Shown here: piece after piece, positions 24,786 to 36,374 of the stretch
How positions within the stretch are numbered: the first letter of the stretch is position 1
Layout: every line of letters begins with the position of its first letter
Source of the DNA: Panax quinquefolius
Lineage: Eukaryota > Streptophyta > Magnoliopsida > Apiales > Araliaceae
Reading direction: 5' to 3'
Assembly: GCA_020205615.1 (NCBI GenBank)
Contig: CM035160.1
Coordinates: forward strand, 6,550,437-6,614,436
DNA: 64,000 nt
Program-made: the position numbers and the translations under genes
The notes under the pieces: model-generated
Database searches by the model: none
The model's input: the letters and a program-made list of their open reading frames with translations, nothing else
Told to the model about the DNA's origin: nothing

Positions 24786-26890
24786 ATCGTTTAAAAATAT
24801 TAAATTCATCTTTGAAATCGCCAAAATTTATTCATTAACAATTCATCTTTTGCACTACTGGTTAAAGATATACAAGCTCAGTAAAACCAATAATCTTTGA
24901 GACGCGACTTAATAGTATCACGACCACGAATTATCCATGCACCAATCGGCCAAGGATATTCGTGTTTTTCAATCTGATCGTGATTATCCGAATAATCCTT
25001 GGTCATAATCATACCAAGTCTATCAATGCACTACTACCAAAGATGACTTTTACCACATCCGAGAATTAATATTTCATTCTTTGAGACTCAAATTCAATAA
25101 TTAATCCATATCATCGAATCATCCACGCACTACGTGGCCGAGGATATTCATTAGTATCACGACCACAAATTATCCATTGCACTACGGCGAAAGATAATTG
25201 TGTATTCATTAATATCACGGTCACAAATTATCCAAGCACTACGACGAAAGATAATTGTGTATTCATTAAGATCACGACCACAAATTATCCATGCACTACT
25301 GGCCGAAGATAATCGTGTATTCATTAGTATCACGACCACAAATTATCCATGCCTACTACCAAAAGATAACTGTGTATTCATTAGTATCACAATGGCGAAA
25401 GATAATCGTGTATTCATTAGTATCACGACCACAAATTATCCATGCACTACTACGGCGAAGATAATCGTGTATTCATTAGTATCACGACCACAATTATCCA
25501 TGCACTACTACTGACCAAAGATAATCGTGTATTCATTAGTATCACGACCACAATTATCCATGCACTACTACCAAAGATAATCGTGTATTCATTTACGATT
25601 ATGATTATACCGAACAATCCACAGTCATAATCATACCAAGTCCATCTCTGCTACTACTGATACGCGAGATGACTTTCAACGTAATATAAGCGTGAGGATA
25701 ATGATATAAAGAATCAATCGAATGAGATAAAGGATAAATATTAAACATTTATAATATAATTTATCCGAGGATTCAAGAATATCCCCATGTTATCAATCAC
25801 TTAATAATCTCATAATCTAATAACATTAATATTATAATAATATTTTAATCGATTCTTAAATTTATAAACAATTTATCTCAATTGTTTACGCTTTACCATA
25901 TAATGCATTTAATCATTCAAAATGCCATACTCATAAAATATCATCACCAATTATCAAATCCTCATCAAAAAAAATATGCATATACTACTATATAGGATTC
26001 TTTAGCCATAAAATCCTATTTTCAACTTTGTTACTTCACATAACATATTTAACTCATATGTTCAGTAACTAAACTATTTTCATGAAAAATACCAAATCAG
26101 TCCCAAAATATTTCTTTTAAGGATTTAGCATAATATAGTCCCATAATGAAAATATATTTTCTCTGGAATTTTTAAAATTCATTTACTATTTTTCAAAAAT
26201 CAATTTCCACTTAATTCCTTAAGAAATTAGCTACCTCAAGTTTAACTCCAAAAATTCCCAAATCTTGGCAGTACCTTACACATGTTAACGTGAGCTTCCA
26301 GTTTAAATTTCATGGTCATCGAGAGTTATAGAACTTGGTTATAGCATTTTTCATTCGGAAAAACCTAAATATTGAAATAGTCATAACTTGCTCATTTTAA
26401 GTCAGAATGAGCTCATTTTTGGACAGGAGGTACTTTATACCATATACTTTCATGTCCCAAAAGGTCAGAATTTTTCTCATAATTTAAGTGGCCGAAACAG
26501 CCCCTTAAAGTTTCTGGACAGTAGCATTTTCGAAATTTACATCTTTGGCCTCCTTTGCTAAAATCAGTCCACACAAAAATCTACAACACCTTTTCCAGTA
26601 ATTCCACTTGGATTAGTTAGGTAACTCATAGATCTAACTCTAGGACTTGACCACACTCAAAAATTCAAAATATAATAAGAGATATGGTCAATTGAATTTC
26701 ATGTTACGTTTTTCACCAAAATCTGATTTTCAACTCTTTGTGATTTTTAAGAAACTTTCATGTTTTTACATACTAACCAACATAACTCATCATAAAACTT
26801 ACTAATACCACGAATACCCATGATTTTCATTAGTACAATGCTTTTATTATGACTTTCATCATAAACCACGTAAACTGTTCATTTTAGTTG
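24786..26890. mobile_element. Unassigned LTR-like insert within element FG
   Basis: This A+T-rich stretch replaces most of the expected pol of FG. It opens with a minisatellite whose units resemble sequences inside LTR E, then runs through low-complexity DNA to about 25900 and sequence near 26280-26640 that reads like a gypsy LTR or leader. Neither end shows TG/CA LTR termini, so it is either a truncated LTR of a third family or a deletion product. Confidence 0.4.
24890..25625 (+). repeat. Minisatellite, period about 58-60 bp
   Basis: About nine to ten units carry CGTGTATTCATTAGTATCACG, then ACCACAAATTATCCATGCAC and a short variable segment before AAAGATAAT. Unit length varies by a few bases, mostly at the variable segment. 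Frames 25200-25514 and 25442-25630 (+) and 25157-25339 (-) are translations of this array. Confidence 0.85.
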
Positions 26891-28164
26891 AAGAAATATT
26901 TGAGGTTTTAAGAAATGGGTTTTGTCTTTGGGGTCAATACAAAATTCGATTTCACGCTCTAGGGGCGAGCTAGGAAGTCTTCAAGAATACGCCAAGAAAT
27001 TTATTAATGATAGAAATATCATTCAAAGCATTACTTTCGTCCCAAGACTTGGATAAGACATCGATTAATACCAATTGTGACTTTTCATCCCTTAACTGGA
27101 TAAGACCTCACAATGATACCTATCAACTTGCCATCTTGATCACGACGTCGCCTCTGAAAGTCCGCTTGGTGCATTCCACAGGAAAGTCAACAACGAAAGG
27201 ATCGGGCTCTTTACTTATGGCTTGATATAACGGTGATTAACTTTAGGATTTGGTTACTTTGAATTAAGTATAACAGGTTGGTTAGGAATATGAAAGCTAA
27301 CAACCTTACAAAAAGAATAATGAGTAGTTAATCAATCGTTTTCAAAATTACCTCAAAGGCAAGTATTTTCAAAGAGATAAGATCGACGAAATTAACGTGA
27401 AAGTGTTTATTTGAAACAACAAGATTAAGCAGTTGGAGTAACGAAGGTTTCTCCCAACGAAGTTTCAATAGATAAATCAAAGTCTAATTTCTCCTGAGTC
27501 AAATTTAAGCGTTGAGCATAAGCAAGAGAGATAAAAGAATGGGTAGAACCCAGATTCTAATAAGGTATAGACTTAGCAAGAATTTATAATTAACTAACCC
27601 GTGAGTATAACTTCGTTCGGGTTACCCACTTTTGAAAGTCACGAAAACGCTCTTCACGAAACCACCGACTTTGTTTTGTCCGTATCCGCCTTTGGTGCCA
27701 CTTATCCCAAATGGACTTGACTTCACTATATGACAAAATCGAGCTAAATGACCTTCTCTTCTTGAAATTTCCACTTATTATCTTTGCCATGATTACCAAT
27801 CAAGTGGTTACCATTCTTAGCATGATAATTTCCCCGATGGTTATCATTGTTACGATGGCCGTTGCCACCATATGATTATTATGTCGTGTTGTTGGTCGTT
27901 ACCTTTTGTTTGAAATTTGAATCAACACTCTCATGTGCTTCATTGCTTATCTCAAAGATTTTCAGATGCCATTCTCAAACATCTTTGTCACAAAACAAGG
28001 GTTAATTGACATGTAACAAATTATCCCTATATTACATGACCGACCAATAAAATAGCACATAAACTTAGGTAGGTCATTCTAGCGAAGGTATTCCCGTCTC
28101 TCCCCTCCTAGTACTATTCTCACCTCTTGGCCGAGGATCATATCCCTAAGCTTTGATACTGTTG
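26891..28164 (-). pseudogene. gag/protease remnant and primer site of element FG
   Basis: Homologous to the gag side of X and Z, beginning in the RT-protease region (CACGCTCTAGGGG near 26950) and running to the leader. A primer site on the minus strand (CAGTATCAAAGCTTAGG, about 28145-28162) directly abuts LTR G. Heavily broken by indels, no ORF. Confidence 0.7.
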
Positions 28165-30521
28165 TGTGGCGCCCCAAAATTAGGTATCGTCACCCATCTT
28201 GGGTCGCCACTTACATGGTACATAAATTCAAATACAACTTACTAATATAAGCTGTGCAGTACAATACAACAAAAAGCGTGAGTTTGAATACAAATATTGT
28301 CTACTAGATATTATACAAACTCAAAAGGAGTCCTCATTACAACTATTATCACACTATTTCACGAGAATAGTGAGGACTACTAATGCTATCCTTTGGACCA
28401 TTACTTACCGTTCCAGACTCATCCCAAATTATGTTCTCATTTCACGAAGAAACGGTGAAAGAAAGGTGAGCTCAACTAGCCCAAGATGAAATATTATGAC
28501 TAAGATAATGCGAATAAATTATCATTAGCCTTCAACAATGTTAAACCGATAAAATATAATAGACAACCAGTTTAAGCTGCGGTGGAATAAACAATCCATT
28601 AAAAGAGTCAAGTAGAGAATAAAGTCTACTATCTTTTAGGTTTTAAAAGGTTTTCATCAATTTTTATCATTTGAGACTAAACAATAATAAACCACCACAT
28701 CTAATCATCCCCGTACCACTACGGTCAAGGATTTTCATCAAATTATCAATGGTCATGACTATACTTAAATCACCACCGGTCATAATCATACCAAAACTAT
28801 CCATCAACGCATTACGAGCCACTTTGAGGACTTTTGTCACATCATTTATATCAAGTCATGATTATCTTAGAATGATCCTCGGTCATAATCATACTAAGTT
28901 CATCTATGCTTGCGTAAGCCAAAGATAACATAATATAACATGAGGATGATGACAATGACATAGTAATTCAATAAAACAAGTTTAAGAATTATTTAATCCA
29001 TGACTTATTAACGTCCAAATTGTCAACATGATCTTTGTTTAGTAGAGTAAAATTCAATAATGATCGGAAGAATATTTCCATGAAAAGATCTTTGGATGAA
29101 ACGCAAATATCGAGGATATTCTACTAATTTCATGGAGTATAAAGTCAAAGTTTTAACCAAGTGGGTATAATAAAGAATGGAATAACAAAAGAAATCACCG
29201 TAAATGCGGTGCTTGCGATGTAAGCGAGTTATTCAACGAGAATAATAATAACGGAACCGGTCGGGTGAAATTCACACCTACGGGATGTTCCAATGAGAAT
29301 AATAAAGATGGAACCGGATCCGGTGTAAAACACACGAGATAGGATATTCCAACGAGAATGATAAAGAAGGCGGAACCGGTCCCATTAAAACACACACATG
29401 TGATGTTCCAACGAATAATAGAAGAATGTCACCAAGTATAGGGTAAACCCGTATATCGAGTTATTCAACAGAATAATAAGCAATGGAATAACATAAGGAT
29501 TTCACCAAGTATAGGGTATCTGGCGTGATCAAAGTTATGTATAGGGTATGCCACTTTTACAAAGTTATTCAACGTAATGATAATGAATGGAATAACGAAG
29601 TTCTCTTCAAGAAAGAATAACACCCTTACCGTAGTAAAAAGAACCTGAATATAGAAGTAGTGAAGTAGCGAATATCTTCTTCTTTTTCTATAATTTTCTC
29701 TCTATAAACCTCTCTATAATTTCTCTCTCTAGAGTTTCAATGAATTAAGTAAGAAAATAATGAAGGATTGAGCTTATTTTATCTGAAAATGGAATGCGTA
29801 AGTAACTAATCCATGAATCGGTCCAGATTGATTTACTTTAATCGATGGTCCATATTTAAAGAAAAATCTTTTAAATAAAATATAATATATTTTATTTATA
29901 TAAAAACATTTTACTATGCAACACACTATTATGCAATACTATCTGCAAAACACTATGCAACACTATGCATAATAAAATATAATATATTCTATTTATAGAA
30001 TAACTTTAATAAAGTATTCTATTTTATATAAAAGATGTTTACATTTTTATTACGTTAATAATACTGAATAAAACAAAAGCGTCATTATCGCTATAATAAT
30101 TCATATTATTAATAAATGATAATGGAATCAAACCGAGTGACTTCTCACATAAACATCAATAATCAATCTGGTATTATTCTTATGCAACCACCACGTATTC
30201 TTCGTACTTTTACTACCGAAGTAGTTCAACAATAACCACTACAGTAAAACTTCATAGATTATTTTAATAAAATATTTTTGTCGTTTTCTCGATCCGACAA
30301 TAATTACATTATTGGGGTCCACCAATGATTGAGTAGTTGTACGAATATTCCCTGCTAAACCGAATATTCCCCAGGCAATCGAATATAATATAACCACTTG
30401 CATACTTTGCAAAATTTATAAATACTACCCACAACTATAATATTATCTCAAATTCACACCATAATATTAAAAATTATTTCGACAAAATTTAAATCTTTAT
30501 TAATAAAATCAGGGTCTCACC
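28165..30521 (-). mobile_element. Gypsy LTR G (5' LTR of element FG)
   Basis: Close copy of LTR F, starting TGTGGCGCCCC and ending GGGTCTCAC. Its left side carries the primer site and its right side resumes pol of element Z at the point where F broke it (GGGGGTAGGC). F and G therefore delimit one nested insertion of about 8.2 kb. Confidence 0.8.
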
Positions 30522-31395
30522 TTTGGGGGTAGGCGGGGAAGTTCTTGAGGGAATCGTCGGAAATTTATTAACAATAGAAATATCGTTCAAAACCGGCGTA
30601 TTTTTGTTTAAATCTGTGATACGAGCTAAGAAAGCTTGACATCCGTTTTTCAATAAGCGAATAGCTTTATGGCTTGAGATGGCCGTGATTGATTTTAATG
30701 GTTTGGTCGTTTGAATTAAGCATAATAGGTTGATTAGGAATATGAAAGCTAACAACCTTACGAAAACAATCAATTTTTGCATGATAAGTAGTTAACCAAT
30801 CAATCCACAGAATCGCGTCAAATCTGAACTATTTTAATGAAATAAGATCGACCGAGTAATGTGAGAGTGCAGGAATTTGAACCAAACAAGACTTATAAGC
30901 GATGGATGTAATGAAGGTTTCTCCCAACGGAGTTTCCACGAGATAAGTCAAAGTCTAATTTCTCCTGGTCAAATTTAATCAATGAGTGCAAGTAGGAGAA
31001 ATAAAAGAATGGGTAAACCGGTATCAAATAAAGTATAGACTTCATTAGAGTTTATGATAAACTTACCCGTGATGACCTCATTCATTCCTTTGCTCTTTGG
31101 GAGGTCACAACAAACGCTTTCTCCACTTGCACTTCTGGGTTTTGAATTTTACGGGATGGCCTTTGGTGCCTCCATCCTAGTTGAATTTGTCTTGATGGCA
31201 ACAAAATCGAGCTAAGTGACTTTTCTTCCATAATTATAACATGCTTTTGACTGGCATGGCGCATTTGATGATGTGTCCTCTCCTCCGCATTTGAAGCATA
31301 TGATAGGTGGTCTTTCTCCTTCCTTAACAATGGGTCTTTGGTCTTGGCGTCTTTCCATCATTGTTGAATCTCCGTTTCTTGCAACATTAGCCATG
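30522..31395 (-). pseudogene. protease/gag remnant of element Z
   Basis: Continues the Z coding region interrupted at 22350. A zinc-knuckle relic is seen on the minus strand near 31230-31330 (CFKCGGE and ACYNYGRK fragments, second Cys changed to Tyr). Homology to X ends near 31395, where copia sequence begins, so about 1 kb of gag is missing between here and the leader at 16818. Confidence 0.7.
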
Positions 31396-32935
31396 AAACT
31401 TATAGTTTAACATCGCTTACTGAGCCAAATCTATTAAGTCGATAAGTTGTTATTGTATTATAGTTCTCGTTGAAAACATTATTTCCATTTTATTGTTGGA
31501 CAATGAAATCTTTGGTATTATATTTAAGAACAATTGTTGTTCTATTTATAATAATAATGTTTTGTATAGAATGAAATATTACTTAATAGATTTTGTATAC
31601 TTGACTTACGTGAAAAAAAATATTTTGTAAATTGAACAAACTAGTATAAGAAAAGGAGATGATCATTCAAAGAGTTGAATGTATGTATTTGTTGAAATCT
31701 GAAGTGTGAATTATTTGAAAGGTTCAAAGAATTGAAAGTGAAACAAATTGGCAATGTATTAAGATTTTTGATTAGATCGAGGAATAAATACTTGTGCAAT
31801 AAGTTTCGGATCATCTCAAATGGTTTTCTCATAATGGACACATCCTCGTCTGTGATAATTGATTGATGTATCCGAAAGGAAAAATCATACCTTGTTGGAC
31901 ATGGTACGGTCCATAATGATTTTACCGACATTCCATATCCTTCAGGATCATGTCCTAGAAATGGTGCATATATCTATGAAAAGGTAACCTCAAAATCGAG
32001 GCCCCCAAGACTCCATAAAAGTTATGGACGGGGAGGATTCCTAATCTTAAGTATGTTAAGATAAGGGGTTGTCGAACTTATGTGAAAAGGTTTCAAAGGA
32101 TAAGCTTGGGACAAGATTTTATAAGTGTCGATTTGTGGGACATCCTAAAGTAAGTTTAGGGTATATGTTCTATAATCCTACTTAGCAAAAGGTGTTTGTT
32201 GCAAAACACACACGCCTTACTAAGATAAAGGTGTTTATCATTGAAAGAGCTAGTGGGAGGATAATAGATCTTGAAGAGTTCAAGAACCACAAAACACTAT
32301 AAATCAAATAAGAGGAACCTATAGATATACTATTGTACCACAAATAGAATCGTAAATGCTGAATAATCTCAAGATACCTAGGAGGTATGGATTCATCATG
32401 GATGATGATGATGAGGTATGCATCATAGAAGATGATGATCCGAGTTACATACGATGAGGTAAGAGTTCTAGTGTGTATGAAAAAGGGTCGAGATGGGGCG
32501 TCGTGACATTCTTAATATTATATGTTGATATACTACGGATAAGGAATGACATACTAATGCTACAATCGATGTAATGATAAAGTTGTCTAAACATTCCTCC
32601 ATGAATGATTTGGAAGAGTATCTTAGTTGGGGATATAAATCTATATAGATAGATTTAAGAGGATGCTCGACTTAACCCAAAGAACGTATATTCATTTGAT
32701 GCTAAAGTCGTTTAGCATGGCAAACTCAAGAGATGTCTCATCTTGATGAGCCGTGGAGTGTATCTCTCTTAATAGTCCCCACAGACTCACGAAAGAGAGG
32801 TCGCATGAGTAACAATCATGTATGCAATGAAATGTCAGACCTGATGTTGATCGGTCATATTCGGAGAAGTTCACTATGAGTCGGTGAAAAACATCTTAAA
32901 GTGCTTAACCCAAGCACTAAGGATGTGATCATATT
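31396..32935 (+). mobile_element. Copia element, upstream part
   Basis: Integrase C-terminal sequence of Ty1/copia type is readable on the + strand near 32020-32175 (ELWTGRIPNLKYV, then after a frameshift KLGTRFYKCRFVGHPK and YMFYNPT). Upstream of about 31960 it is A+T-rich and unassigned. The 5' LTR is not seen. It ends with ATATT at 32931-32935, the duplicated target of element X. Confidence 0.65.
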
Positions 32936-35713
32936 TGTGGCGCCCCAAAATAGGTATACATCACTGATTACGAGTTGTCGATACATGGTACGAAACAACT
33001 ACAACTTTATTATTACAACAATAAACTGTGAGTTTGAATACAAATATTATCTTACAGATAATATCTATACTCAAATAAATCCTCATCACATTTATTGATA
33101 CATTATTTTACAAAAATGGTGAGGACTACTAAACAATCCTTTCTAAAACCTTCATTCCATACCCCAGACTAAGTACTCGCTTATATTCTAGCCTCCACGA
33201 GAAAAATGGAACAAAAAGGAAAAGGGTGAGCTCAACTAGCTCGATAAAGAATATTATGACTAAGATAATATACAACAAATTATCGTTAGTCTTGAACGAG
33301 GAAAAATCTAATAGAATCTGATAGATGACAAATTTTAAATCAATATTCGCAGAAAATAATAATTCATTAGAAGAGTTAAGTAGAGAATGCAAACTACTAT
33401 CTTCTATGTATGAATTTAAAAGTTCATCGTCTATCTTTTATCCCCTCAACATCAATCAATATACATCTGGAATCAAATATTCATCTTTGACTACTGGGCC
33501 AAAGATATTCATCGATTAAGTCATATTCATTTAAACACTTGTTCATCTTTTTGCACTACGGGCCAAAGATATTATTCAGAAATCATTCATCTTTGCACTA
33601 CGGCCAAAGATATTCTTAAGAAATCATTCATCTTTTTTACTGGGCCAAAGATATTCCATAATATCATCATTTAAGACCGAGGATGATGAAAAATATTTTT
33701 TAAAGAAACGAATCCAAAGGAAACAAAATGACAAGGATTAAGGATTAAGGATTCGTACTTGGTTTTATCCACGTCCAAAATACCTCAAAAATAATCATAG
33801 TGGTGTAAAATTCAAGAATGATCAAAACATGGATCTGATCGAGTTAGTATCCGAATAGATGTTTTGAGACGAAAAGAAGAAATTTTATTTTTCGATTGAA
33901 TAAGATGCAGATATCGGAATATAGTGCCGTATCGTGAATAGTAACTCAGACACCAAAAGATAGAAATTCCACAAAAACATCTTCACGCTTCATGAATAGT
34001 ACTGTGAATAGTAACTTCGTGAATAAGTAACTCATGAATAAGTAACTTCGTGAATAAGTAACTCATGAATAGTAACCCATGAATAGTAACCCAGACATGA
34101 AAAAGTTCCAAATTTGATAAAAACTTCAGATCAACATTTCAAAGATAATGATATTGAAGAAATAATATCATTCTGAAAAAAAAATAATATCTCTTACCTC
34201 GAAGATCGAGACTTACTAGCTAGAATCTAGGGTATAGTCTTTGAAGGAACTTGCCGATCTAGCAATACTCAAAGTATACTCAAAATACTCATAAGAATAC
34301 GCTTCGATAATATAGAGAGAAAAACTTGATTTACGGTGTGATTTTCAATTCTAACCTAAGCACCTATTTATAGGAAAATCTTTAGAATACCAAAGCGAAA
34401 ATTTAATAAAATAATAATATTTCTTAAAAATATTCAAGCCCACCTTAGAAATCTGATTTCAGATCATTTATAACACATGTGAGCCACTCAATTACAACAA
34501 AAAACGTTTTTCTTACAAAAAATATTTTAAACTCCCAAAAATCAATTATTTCGGAACTTCGGAACTTCAATAATTCATAATAAATAGCCCTTTCATCAGA
34601 AAATTGAATCTCGCAAGTTTTTATAGAATTTCAATTCTCTACAACTTTGCAGAAGAAGTTTTTCCAAATTCCAAATAGAAATTGACCAAAATCCACAAAC
34701 GGACAATTTTACAGGTATAATCAAATTTCAGGTCAATAAATGGGGTCCACCGACATGTTTAACATGTTTTAAACATTTATTGCAACAAAAATACTCTTCC
34801 TCCTCGTATACTCATATATCCCACATTCGTTGTAAAAATATCACCGTTAATATATTATTAAAATAATATATTTAAATGAATTATTTTATCAAAAAAAGAT
34901 AAAATATTAATTTTCAACAATTGTCATTTTAAAATTTTCTCCATCTATATCCACATAAAATAAATATTTTCCTCATCATATAAATCAATAATTAATTTTT
35001 CACAAATAATATTACGAAATCACAATATTGACAACCAGGCGGTTCAGGAAGAGGGGCTTTCCAATAAGAATTTTTCTTCTTGGCGCATGATTAGGTGACC
35101 AAACCTCTCCTTAAGATGAACTTTCTAGACATTACCAATAATGTTATCTAATAATATTATTCAGATAATATGAATTATTGCTTCGATAATGAAAATAATG
35201 TGTAATGACAATTATTGAAACAACAACAATATAAAATATCAACGCAAAGAATTATTAACTCGATAAAATCTTTGAGCGATAATTCTCATAACCATTATTG
35301 AGTAGTGCCTTCTTCGTAAGAATCAATAATTGGTGCAATCTGGTGCTACTCTTGTTCAACGCCGTATTAGTGTGTTTTTTAACCACCGGGTATTCCAACA
35401 AGATTAACGGTAATAACTACGCCAGTTATTTAAAAACAACTTATATTTGTCATTTTCTTCATCCAATCGCTTTCCAGTTATGGGGCCCACACATGGTCTT
35501 GGCACCGTCGTCATTTAATATTCCCAACAATCTGAATATTCCACGTCCAAACGAATATTCCCGAAGCGATAATGAATATTTTATAACCACTTGCTTATTT
35601 TGAAATATTTGCGTATTTAACCCTTAACTATCCACATTAATCAAATCAACCCTTACTATTTCAAAATAATAAATAAAGGAAATTCCTTTTCCTTAAAAAT
35701 TTCGGGTCTTACA
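32936..35713 (-). mobile_element. Gypsy LTR C (3' LTR of element X)
   Basis: Starts TGTGGCGCCCC after ATATT and ends GGTCTTACA at 35713, followed by integrase-tail sequence. Same subtype as LTR B. Contains the CATCTTTGCACTAC unit array at 33480-33660. Confidence 0.85.
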
Positions 35714-36374
35714 ACCTCCCTCCTTATGAAATTTAAATCCTCGAAATTGACGTCGTACGTACTGTGTTTTTGAAAAGGTGAGGATACCTCGCTTTCATTT
35801 CCGTTTCCAATTCCCGTGTCATTTCCTTTATAGCAGCATGATTCCTCCACAAAATTTTAACTTGTGGTATGACCTTTCTTGCTGAAGGACATGCTCCTTC
35901 CTATCCAAGATCTTGACAGTACCTCCCTCATACGTTAAGTCTTCTACTATCTCGTCCTGGATTCTAACTTTCGATAACGTGGTTCGGGTCTTTCACATAT
36001 TCTGAAGTACAAATATGTGAAACACATTATGAACACGAGACATACTTTGAGGTAACGCAAGTCTATAGGCTACATTTCCTACTCGGTCAAGAATTTGAAA
36101 TGGACCAATAAATCGTGGATTGAGCTTTCCTCTCTTCCCAAATCTTGTAATTCCTTCCACGAAGCGACTTCGCATGATATCATGATCCCTACACTAAATT
36201 TCACGTCCTTTCGATGAAGATCCGCGATAACTCTTTTTAGTAGATCTTGTCTTGTTTGTATCGTTGTCGAATCATTTGGATCTTTTCGGTGATCATACGT
36301 CTTATTTTGGGTCCCAACAATGTTGCTTCACCCACCTCATCCCAACATATTGAGAACGACATTTTCGTCCATAT
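35714..36374 (-). pseudogene. Integrase C-terminal remnant of element X
   Basis: Matches 19449-20100 of element Z, including the minus-strand segment with MSRVHNVFHIFVL. It stops at CATAT (36370-36374), exactly where the X remnant at 7584 starts with CATAT. The two parts are halves of one integrase gene separated by a solo-LTR insertion, now lying at opposite ends of the block. Confidence 0.8.

Noticed and set aside
24890..25625. Regularly spaced direct repeats that could be taken for a CRISPR array
   Set aside because: The intervals are only a few variable bases rather than unique spacers, the unit is about 59 bp, and the context is a plant LTR retrotransposon. It is a minisatellite.
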